DNA from: Mesorhizobium qingshengii
Lineage (GTDB): Bacteria; Pseudomonadota; Alphaproteobacteria; Rhizobiales; Rhizobiaceae
Assembly (NCBI RefSeq): GCF_900103325.1
Contig: NZ_FMXM01000011.1
Coordinates: forward strand, 165,764-229,763
Direction: 5' to 3'
DNA: 64,000 nucleotides
The position numbers and the translations under genes were made by a program. This document shows, piece by piece, positions 41,220-47,745 of the stretch. Under the pieces are notes generated by a model. The model did not search any database. It was not told where the DNA came from and was given only the letters and a program-made list of their open reading frames with translations. Within the stretch, counting starts at the first letter, position 1, and every line of letters starts with the position of its first letter.

Positions 41220-41362
41220 AATCCCGAAGAAGAATTCATGAGGCCGGTTGCCTGACGCGGCTTTCTCGACTTCCGGTGCTCACGGACTAGATGTCCGCTC
41301 CGCTCCGGCTTCTCGAAAGCCACGTCATTCAATCCGGCCTGATGAATTCCCTTTCGGGATTT
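41219..41362. repeat. 144-bp inverted repeat, RIME-like mosaic copy 2
   Basis: The 29-base left arm starting AAATCCCGAAGAAGAATTC at 41219 is repeated in reverse complement at the right end (41334-41362) with three mismatches. Inner arms GGCTTTC / GAAAGCC and the core GCTCCGCTCCGG (41297-41308) match the order of the repeat at 17653-17755. The left arm begins at the stop codon of the diguanylate cyclase gene, so it may also end that transcript. The DNA from 41363 to 41459 shows nothing else. Confidence 0.75.
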
Positions 41363-41459
41363 ATCCAAGCGGGCCAACGAAGCAGATCTTGGATACTTGA
41401 CGCGGCTTCTCAACCGGTCAGCAGAACGCCAAAAAAGGCTGCAGGATCGGCCTGCAGGC

Positions 41460-43292
41460 TCAATCGTTCTGGGGGCGCAGGCCGAAGGTCGCGGGCTTGA
41501 GGCCGTAGCGCATGTCGAAATCGTCGTCCGATTGAACGCGGGTGGCTGGCGGTTTGCGGTAGTCCGGGTCGCCGGCCTGGCGGCCCGAGTCGACGACTTC
41601 GGCGAAGGCCATCGCCTGCTGCTGAGGTTTCGGCACGTTGCGCAGCCGCTCGACAATCGCCACCAGATCGACATCATCGCCGGTTTTCGACGACATGGCG
41701 TCTTCGCGCTTGGCCGTGCCGGGGATCAATTCCGCGGGCAGTTTTTCGAACTTCAGTCGCATGGTCGTCGCCACGCCTTCGCCAAAGGCAATGGCTTCGC
41801 GCTGGCCCATGGACGACAGGAAGGCAAGTGTCGATGCCGAGGAGTCGGCAATTGCCGAGCGGATGATCGCCTGGTCCTGCTCGTTGGCAAGCCGCATGGC
41901 AAAGAAGGTCGAGCATTGCGACAGAATGGTCGGATCGAGCTCGCCCGGGCGCTGGGTGACGACGCCGAGATAGCAGCCATACTTGCGGCCCTCCTTGGCG
42001 ATGCGCGACAGCGCGTGCCTGGTCGGGGCGAAGCCGAGACGCGGATCGGCCGGCATATAGCGATGCGCTTCTTCGCACAGCAACAGAAGTTGCAGCTTGC
42101 CCTCGCTCCACAATGCGAGGTCGAAGGCCAGGCGCGCCAGCACCGAACAGACGGAATTGACCACTTCGGACGGCATGCCGGCCATCTCGAAGCAGGTTAC
42201 CGGGCGGCCGTGATGCGGCACGCGGAAGATGTTGCCGATCGTCTCGTGGATGGTGTCCTCGATCAGGCGCGAGTTGAACATGAAACGGTAACGCGGATCG
42301 GCGGCCGCCGATTCGATGCGCGTCTTCAACGACTTGAGCGTCGGGCGATCGGTCTTGCTTTCGAGCATGCCCATGCGCTCGTCGATCTGCTTGATCAGGT
42401 CGGCGATGCGGTAAGGCACCGGTGTGTCGGCGGTCAGCGCATCGCTGCCGCGCCGCAGATAGGTGCCCGAATTTGGGTTGCGGTACAGATTTTTGGCGGC
42501 CGGAATGAGGTCGCGCAAGGCGTCGATCTCTTCCGGCACGGTCTCGCGCCCGCGGAACAGCACCTCGGCGAATTCCTCAAGCCGGAACATCCAGAATGGA
42601 AGATCGAGCGTCTTGGAATCGACCCTGACGCAATATTCGGGCAGCGACGCCGCGAACTCGTTGTGCGGGTCGAGGATCAGGATGCGCAGGTCGGGCCGCG
42701 CCGCGATCGACTTGCGCAGCAGCAGCGAGACGGCGGTGGATTTGCCGACGCCGGTGGTACCGACAATGGCGAAGTGGCGCGCCAGCGTATCGTCGATGGC
42801 GATGTTGGCGGCGATCGACTCGTCCTGCGAGAGCGTGCCGATGGTGATCGAATGACGCCCGGCGAGATCATAGACCGCCTGCAGGTCACGGGTGCGGATG
42901 CGGTGGGCGATGGCGCCGATATGCGGATAGGTGGTGATGCCGCGATCGAAGATCGGCTTGGCGTTGGGGTCAGCTCCGTCACGCACTTCGCCGATCAGCT
43001 CGATGCTGACCTCGATCGGGTTCTGGCCCTCGTTGCTCCAGGCGCGATCCGACTTGCCGATCCCATAGACCAGGCCGACGGTTCGCGTGGATCCGAGATT
43101 GATGGAAATCATCTTGCCGACCGTCCACAGGCCGGTCACCGCGCCGTCGATGTCGTCCGCGTAGGCGCTGATGGTGGCGCGCGCGCCGTCGCATTGCACG
43201 ACATTGCCCAGGACGCGCCTGTCGTTCTGCTCTGCGTTGCGGCGCTCCTGCGATGTCGGTTCTCCGCCGGAAGCTTCGCGTTCGACAAACAT
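41460..43292 (-). CDS. HerA/DUF87-type ATPase
   Basis: A 610-residue protein. An N-terminal HAS-barrel-like beta region (about 25-110) is followed by a FtsK/HerA-type ATPase with Walker A GTTGVGKST (178-186) and Walker B LQLLLLCEEAHRYM, then VTQRPGELDPTILSQCSTFF, which is the sensor/arginine region of the family. HerA proteins are hexameric DNA-translocating motors, usually paired with the nuclease NurA or with defence effectors. No nuclease, SIR2 or other effector gene adjoins this one, so its job here is unclear. Convergent with the diguanylate cyclase gene across the long inverted repeat. Confidence 0.9.
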   Translation of the reverse strand: MFVEREASGGEPTSQERRNAEQNDRRVLGNVVQCDGARATISAYADDIDGAVTGLWTVGKMISINLGSTRTVGLVYGIGKSDRAWSNEGQNPIEVSIELIGEVRDGADPNAKPIFDRGITTYPHIGAIAHRIRTRDLQAVYDLAGRHSITIGTLSQDESIAANIAIDDTLARHFAIVGTTGVGKSTAVSLLLRKSIAARPDLRILILDPHNEFAASLPEYCVRVDSKTLDLPFWMFRLEEFAEVLFRGRETVPEEIDALRDLIPAAKNLYRNPNSGTYLRRGSDALTADTPVPYRIADLIKQIDERMGMLESKTDRPTLKSLKTRIESAAADPRYRFMFNSRLIEDTIHETIGNIFRVPHHGRPVTCFEMAGMPSEVVNSVCSVLARLAFDLALWSEGKLQLLLLCEEAHRYMPADPRLGFAPTRHALSRIAKEGRKYGCYLGVVTQRPGELDPTILSQCSTFFAMRLANEQDQAIIRSAIADSSASTLAFLSSMGQREAIAFGEGVATTMRLKFEKLPAELIPGTAKREDAMSSKTGDDVDLVAIVERLRNVPKPQQQAMAFAEVVDSGRQAGDPDYRKPPATRVQSDDDFDMRYGLKPATFGLRPQND

Positions 43293-43429
43293 GGACAGGC
43301 CAATCCCAATTTCCCTGAAGCATCGACCCTACAGGAATGGGGTTAAGGCGTGATGAGGTCGGATGGTGTAGAGAGGATTAAGCGGTCCGTGCAAATTGTT
43401 GCGAGACGGCTCTTCTCCAGTCTCGATAT

Positions 43430-43463
43430 TTCGCTATAATGAACATATGGATGATATAGCGAA
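43430..43463. promoter_or_regulatory. Operator and -10 box at the XRE-cupin gene start
   Basis: TTCGCTATA (43430-43438) and TATAGCGAA (43455-43463) form a perfect 9-bp inverted repeat. The left arm overlaps a perfect -10 TATAAT (43435-43440); the right arm lies in codons 3-6. The start codon is 7 bases after the -10, so the message is probably leaderless. No clear -35 is visible. Autoregulation is the simple reading. Confidence 0.62.
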
Positions 43464-44010
43464 CGATATTTCCTCGACCATCGGCAGAAGGATTCACGCC
43501 GAGAGGATCATTCGGGACTGGTCGCTGGCCGAGCTGGCGGAGCGGTCTGGTGTGTCGAAAGCGATGCTGAGCACGATCGAGCGCGGCAAGACCAGCCCGA
43601 CGGCGGCCCTTCTGGTGCGGATCGCGTCGGCCTTCGGCATGACGCTGTCGACCCTCATCGCGCGCGCCGAATTGCAAGGCGGCGGGTTGCTGCGCGAGAG
43701 CGACCAACCGGTGTGGCGCGATCCCGGTACCGGCTATGTCAGGCGGCATCTCTCGCCATCTTGCGACATGCCGCTCGAACTGATCAGGGTGCAACTGCCG
43801 GCGGGCGCCAAGGTCAGTTTCCCCGCCGCTTCCTACGCCTTCATCAAGCAACAGATATGGCTGATCTCAGGGCGGCTCGAATTCGTCGAAGGCGATGTGG
43901 TGCACAGGCTCGAGCCCGGCGACTGCCTGGCGCTTGGTGCGCCCGCGGACTGCACCTTCCATGCCTTGGGGCCGGGCGCCGACTATCTCGTCGCGCTGGT
44001 CAGGGGCTGA
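43447..44010 (+). CDS. XRE-family regulator with C-terminal cupin domain
   Basis: A 187-residue protein. An HTH_3 domain spans about residues 10-65 (IGRRIHAERIIRDWSLAELA, SGVSKAMLSTIERGKTSPTA), then a cupin_2 domain (IKQQIWLISGRLEFVEGDVV, HRLEPGDCLALGAPADCTFH). This architecture regulates amine, amino-acid or fatty-acid metabolism in many bacteria. The ATG at 43447 follows a TATAAT box so closely that a leaderless mRNA is likely, and a perfect inverted repeat spans the start. A 102-aa gene follows after 4 bp and an acetyltransferase gene after that. Confidence 0.92.
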   Translation: MDDIANDISSTIGRRIHAERIIRDWSLAELAERSGVSKAMLSTIERGKTSPTAALLVRIASAFGMTLSTLIARAELQGGGLLRESDQPVWRDPGTGYVRRHLSPSCDMPLELIRVQLPAGAKVSFPAASYAFIKQQIWLISGRLEFVEGDVVHRLEPGDCLALGAPADCTFHALGPGADYLVALVRG

Positions 44011-44014
44011 CATC

Positions 44015-44323
44015 ATGGCAAGACGACCAAAGCGATCCCACAATGGGGGGCCGCCTCTTGATGAGTACAAAGGGCCGCCATGGGGCAAGGGTGATCCCTA
44101 CATCTTTCTTGCTTGGCAGGCGGCCCACGCCAAGGCGTGGAAGGCCCCGAGCCGCGAGGTCATGCTGCTGCGCATGGACAAGGCCGAACGGCTGGGCCTG
44201 ACCTATGAGGAGTACACGCTCGAGATTCTGGAGCGGGGGCGGCATCTTCGGGAAGAAGACACCGAACGGATTGCCGCGATCAAGGCGGCACGCAAGCGAC
44301 GCCGCGCGCGCCACCTCGATTGA
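44015..44323 (+). CDS. Hypothetical basic protein (102 aa)
   Basis: A 102-residue protein, MARRPKRSHNGGPPLDEYKG, rich in charged residues, with WQAAHAKAWKAPSREVMLLR and a C-terminal helix ending KAARKRRRARHLD. I recognise the NGGPPLDE / PWGKGDPYIFLAWQ type from rhizobial hypothetical proteins but know no function. Basic ends suggest nucleic-acid binding. It starts 4 bp after the XRE-cupin stop, so the two are probably co-expressed. The longer open frame upstream is a shadow of the XRE gene. Confidence 0.75.
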   Translation: MARRPKRSHNGGPPLDEYKGPPWGKGDPYIFLAWQAAHAKAWKAPSREVMLLRMDKAERLGLTYEEYTLEILERGRHLREEDTERIAAIKAARKRRRARHLD

Positions 44324-44371
44324 CGGCGGCGAGCCCGCATCGACCCACTTCACTGCAATCAGGACGCACGG

Positions 44372-44902
44372 ATGAGTTTCCTCGAAATCAGAGCCCTGAC
44401 CGCGACGATGGAAACGCGGAATATGCTGGCCGATCTGCTGATCGAAACGGTCGCTGCCGGCGGTTCGGTCAGCTTCATGCATCCGCTGGCGCCGGAAGCG
44501 GCAAGCGCATTTTGGGAGAAGTCGCTGGCTGCGGCGGCAAGAGGGGAAAGAGCGGTGCTTGGCGCCTGGGACGGCGAGGTTCTGGTCGGCACCGTGACGC
44601 TGCTGCTCGACTGCCCGCCCAACCAGCCGCACCGGGCCGAGATCGCCAAGCTGATGACAGGCGTCGCCCGTCGGGGCAGGGGCGTTGGTACGCACCTGAT
44701 GCGCGCCGCCGAAAGCCTTGCCGTTGAGAAGGGGCGCACGCTGCTGGTTCTGGATACGGCAACGGAGGAGGGCGCTTCAGGCCTCTACGAAAAACTCGGT
44801 TTCACGCTGGCCGGCGAAATACCGGACTATGCTTTCAAGCCGCATGGCGGGCTGACCGGTACGCTGATCTACTGGAAGCGTATCGGCACGCCATTCCGGT
44901 AA
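44372..44902 (+). CDS. GNAT acetyltransferase
   Basis: A 176-residue protein of the Acetyltransf_1 type. LGAWDGEVLVGTVTLLLDC is the central strand pair; the acetyl-CoA loop is VARRGRGVGTHLMRAAESLA, and GASGLYEKLGFTLAGEIPDY is the usual C-terminal block. It may be controlled by the XRE-cupin regulator just upstream, since XRE-cupin and acetyltransferase pairs are common. Substrate unknown. Confidence 0.9.
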   Translation: MSFLEIRALTATMETRNMLADLLIETVAAGGSVSFMHPLAPEAASAFWEKSLAAAARGERAVLGAWDGEVLVGTVTLLLDCPPNQPHRAEIAKLMTGVARRGRGVGTHLMRAAESLAVEKGRTLLVLDTATEEGASGLYEKLGFTLAGEIPDYAFKPHGGLTGTLIYWKRIGTPFR

Positions 44903-44903
44903 C

Positions 44904-45806
44904 TCATGCCGCTCCCGGTCCCGTCGGAGGCGCACCGGAGAGGCGCGACAGCAGCCAGTCGCGGAAGTCCTGCTCGGCGCCGGTCAGGCGCGCGGTGGTC
45001 GCCCTGGTCAGAAAATGCCCCGAGGTGCTGGAAAGTTCGAAATCTGAAAGCCTGACCAGCGCCTTGCTGTCGAGCGCCGCATCAATGAGCGGCCGCGAGC
45101 CCAGCAGCACGCCGGCGCCGGCGCTCGCCGCCTCCATGGCGGCGACGAAACTGTCGAAGCGGTGCGATCGCCTGGGATGGCCGGCCAAGCCCGCGGCGGT
45201 GAACCATTCCGCCCACATCTCGCGCGCGCCGGCAACCAGAAGCAACGGCAGGGATGTCCAGTCGGCGCCACCGGCCAGCGCTGGAGCCGCCACCGGCACC
45301 AGCCGCTCGGCGGTCAGCCTCTCGGCTTCGCGGGCGGGAAAGGATCCGTTGCCGAAACGGATGTCGAGCACCGAGCCCGGCAAGTCGTAGTCGGTGGGGC
45401 GATGGATCGTCACCAGGTCGAGCTGGACGCGCGGCAGCGCCTTCGCAAGATCGGGCAACGCCGGAACCAGCATCAGCAGGGCAAAGGAGATCGGCGCCCG
45501 GATGGAGACAGTCTGGACGGCGCGCGGCTCGAACAATTCCGCGGTGCTGTTGCCGATGGTGGCGAAGGCCGACTGGATGTGCGGCAAGTAGGCCGCGCCC
45601 TCCGGCGACAGCGCGACGCCGCGCGCCAGCCGCAAGAACAGACGGGTCTTCAGCCGCTCCTCGAGAAGCCGGATATGCTGGCTGACGGCCGCCTGGGTCA
45701 GGCCAAGCTCGGCTGCCGCCGCGGTGAAATTCGACAGCCGCGCCGCGGCCTCGAAACTGCGGAGCCAGTCGAGGGGAGGCAAGGCCGGGATGGTTCTTCG
45801 AGCCAT
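44904..45806 (-). CDS. LysR-family regulator (GcvA-like), probable regulator of tmpAB
   Basis: A 300-residue protein. The HTH is LPPLDWLRSFEAAARLSNFT, then AAELGLTQAAVSQHIRLLEE; the effector domain follows from about residue 90 (VSIRAPISFALLMLVPALPD). The ATG at 45806 (MARRTIPALP) is the best start; a TTG eight codons earlier overlaps a palindrome that may be the operator. It is divergent from tmpA, the classic LysR arrangement, so it probably activates tmpAB in response to a phosphonate or betaine. The ligand is inferred. Confidence 0.88.
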   Translation of the reverse strand: MARRTIPALPPLDWLRSFEAAARLSNFTAAAAELGLTQAAVSQHIRLLEERLKTRLFLRLARGVALSPEGAAYLPHIQSAFATIGNSTAELFEPRAVQTVSIRAPISFALLMLVPALPDLAKALPRVQLDLVTIHRPTDYDLPGSVLDIRFGNGSFPAREAERLTAERLVPVAAPALAGGADWTSLPLLLVAGAREMWAEWFTAAGLAGHPRRSHRFDSFVAAMEAASAGAGVLLGSRPLIDAALDSKALVRLSDFELSSTSGHFLTRATTARLTGAEQDFRDWLLSRLSGAPPTGPGAA

Positions 45807-45819
45807 TAGTTGAATGTGG

Positions 45820-45837
45820 TCATTGGCCAAAAAATGA
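45820..45837. promoter_or_regulatory. Candidate LysR operator in the lysR-tmpA gap
   Basis: TCATT-GGCCAAAA-AATGA is a 5-bp perfect inverted repeat with the T-N11-A spacing used by LysR regulators. It lies between the divergent regulator and tmpA genes. Short, so it could be chance. Confidence 0.4.
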
Positions 45838-45927
45838 TAATTTGAGTTATGCCTTTCGCGCCGTCAACATGCAATCGAAACCCTGCGGATCGGGCCGCGG
45901 AGGCGTAGAGGACAGGAACGGATTTCG

Positions 45928-47079
45928 ATGCTTACCCACGCGCTGATTGGCGACGAAGGCAGAACAATCGAACTTGGCTGGAAGGACGGGACGCGCACCC
46001 GCTTTCATGCGGTGTGGCTGCGCGACAACGCGCTGGACGACAAGACGCGTAGCGCCGGCAACGGTCAGCGGCTCATCACCATCCTAGACATTCCGGCCGC
46101 GACGCGGATCAGTACCGCACTGATCAAGGGAAGCGCCCTCGAGATCAGCTTCGTGCCCGAGCAGAAGACGGTCCGCTTTCCGGCCGCATGGCTGAGCGCC
46201 AACGCCTATGATCGTGTCGAGGCGCGCCAACCCGGCTGGACGGATGTCGGGATCAAGCGTTGGACCGGGGCAGCGATGCAGGGTTCCGTGCCGCGCGCCG
46301 ACTATGCAACCGCCAGCCGCGACCGCGGCGCCCTCCGGCAGTGGCTGTCGGCGGTGCGAGCCTATGGCTTTGCCGTGATGGATGGCTTGCCAGCCGAGTC
46401 CGGGGCCCTGTGCAAAGTGTCGGACCTGTTCGGCTATATCAGGGAAACCAATTACGGCCGTTGGTTCGAGGTGCGCGCCGAGGTCAATCCGAGCAATCTC
46501 GCCTACACCAATCTCGGCCTCCAGGCGCACACCGACAATCCCTATCGCGATCCGGTGCCGACGCTGCAGATCCTGTCCTGCATCGAGAATACGGTGGAGG
46601 GTGGCGAGTCGAGCGTCGTCGACGGTTTTGCCGTCGCGGCAGCGCTGCAGGCCGAAAACCCCGAAGGCTTCCGGCTCCTGAGTTCATGGCCGGCACGTTT
46701 CGAATATGCCGGCTCGTCGGGTGTGCGACTTCAGGCGAAGCGGCCGATGATCGAACTCGGCCCCGATGGCGAGCTGATCTGCATCCGCTTCAACAACCGC
46801 TCGCTGGCGCCAACGGTCGACGTGCCGTTCGCCGACATGGACGCCTACTACGCCGCCTATCGCCGGTTCGCCGAACTGATCGAGGATCCCTCCTTCGAAG
46901 TCACGTTCAAGCTCGAAGCGGGCCAGGCCTTCATTGTCGACAACACGCGCGTCATGCATGCGCGCAAGGCGTTTTCCGGTACCGGGAAGCGCTGGCTGCA
47001 GGGTTGCTATGCCGACAAGGACGGCCTGCTGTCGACGCTGGCGGCGATCGAACACGGGTTCAAGGAGGCGGCGGAATGA
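45928..47079 (+). CDS. tmpA: Trimethylaminoethylphosphonate dioxygenase, TmpA-like (TauD/GBBH family)
   Basis: A 383-residue Fe(II)/2-oxoglutarate oxygenase. An N-terminal DUF971-like domain (1-95) precedes a TauD fold with iron ligands His201, Asp203 (QAHTDNPYRDP) and His344 (NTRVMHARKAF), and Arg355 in GKRWLQG for 2-oxoglutarate. It looks like gamma-butyrobetaine hydroxylase, but the coupled HD-domain oxygenase gene downstream is the hallmark of TmpA/TmpB. TmpA hydroxylates 2-(trimethylammonio)ethylphosphonate at C-1. The N-domain lacks the Cys cluster seen in true butyrobetaine hydroxylases (HAVWLRDNALDDKTRS). A butyrobetaine role is the main alternative. Confidence 0.8.
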   Translation: MLTHALIGDEGRTIELGWKDGTRTRFHAVWLRDNALDDKTRSAGNGQRLITILDIPAATRISTALIKGSALEISFVPEQKTVRFPAAWLSANAYDRVEARQPGWTDVGIKRWTGAAMQGSVPRADYATASRDRGALRQWLSAVRAYGFAVMDGLPAESGALCKVSDLFGYIRETNYGRWFEVRAEVNPSNLAYTNLGLQAHTDNPYRDPVPTLQILSCIENTVEGGESSVVDGFAVAAALQAENPEGFRLLSSWPARFEYAGSSGVRLQAKRPMIELGPDGELICIRFNNRSLAPTVDVPFADMDAYYAAYRRFAELIEDPSFEVTFKLEAGQAFIVDNTRVMHARKAFSGTGKRWLQGCYADKDGLLSTLAAIEHGFKEAAE

Positions 47080-47666
47080 GCGGCCAGGACTTGAACGCGG
47101 ACAACATCGTCGAATTCATCGCTGACATCTTTGAACGCCGGGGCGCGGAATCCTATCTCGGGGAACCCGTCACCATGTCCGAGCACATGCTGCAGGGCGC
47201 GTGGTTCGCCGAGCAGGACGGCGCGCCGGACGAGCTGGTGGCGGCGGCCCTGCTGCACGACATCGGCCACTATACCAGCGAGTTCGGCACCTATTCGCCC
47301 GACGATGTCGAGGACAAGCACCATGACGAGGCCGGCGGCGAGGTGCTGGCGCCGTTCTTTCCGCCCGTCATCGTCGAATGCGTCAGGCTGCATGTCGCGG
47401 CCAAGCGCTATCTCTGCGCCACCGACCCGACCTATTTCGGCAAGCTTTCGCCGGCCTCGGTCCACACGCTTTCACTTCAGGGTGGACCGATGAGCGCCGA
47501 GGAGGTGGCGGAGTTTCACAAAAATCCCTTCCACGAGGAAGCGGTCCGGGTCCGCATCTGGGATGAGAGTGGCAAGATCGCCAACATGAAGACACGAGCA
47601 TTTCGCGACTATGTCCCGTTGCTGCAGCAAGTGGTGGCCAAGTTCGCGGCCGGCAAGGCGGCGTAG
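47076..47666 (+). CDS. tmpB: HD-domain mixed-valent diiron oxygenase, TmpB/PhnZ-like
   Basis: A 196-residue HD-domain protein. The predicted metal ligands His37, His61, Asp62 (LLHDIGHY), His83, His106 and Asp163 and the Tyr27-Glu30 pair (SYLGE) sit at nearly the spacing of PhnZ. It is expected to cleave the C-P bond of the hydroxylated product with O2, releasing glycine betaine and phosphate. The start overlaps the tmpA stop by 4 bp (ATGA). No phosphonate transporter or C-P lyase gene is in the window. A strong terminator hairpin follows. Confidence 0.85.
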   Translation: MSGQDLNADNIVEFIADIFERRGAESYLGEPVTMSEHMLQGAWFAEQDGAPDELVAAALLHDIGHYTSEFGTYSPDDVEDKHHDEAGGEVLAPFFPPVIVECVRLHVAAKRYLCATDPTYFGKLSPASVHTLSLQGGPMSAEEVAEFHKNPFHEEAVRVRIWDESGKIANMKTRAFRDYVPLLQQVVAKFAAGKAA

Positions 47667-47682
47667 CCGTTCGCGATAGAAC

Positions 47683-47718
47683 AAGAGGGAGGCACGGCCG
47701 GCACCGTGCCTCCCTCTT
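47683..47718. terminator. Terminator hairpin between tmpB and the monooxygenase gene
   Basis: AAGAGGGAGGCACGG, loop CCGGCA, CCGTGCCTCCCTCTT: a perfect 15-bp stem between convergent genes, with only a short T-rich end. It should stop transcription from both sides. Confidence 0.88.
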
Positions 47719-47745
47719 CTTGGCTTCCGCCGGATGGCCTTACGA

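Noticed and set aside
41397..43346. A 649-codon plus-strand frame opposite the HerA-type gene
   Set aside because: Antisense shadow; Walker A and B motifs place the real gene on the minus strand.
45928..47079. Naming the oxygenase gamma-butyrobetaine hydroxylase
   Set aside because: The coupled PhnZ-like HD oxygenase gene points to TmpA, and no carnitine pathway gene is adjacent.
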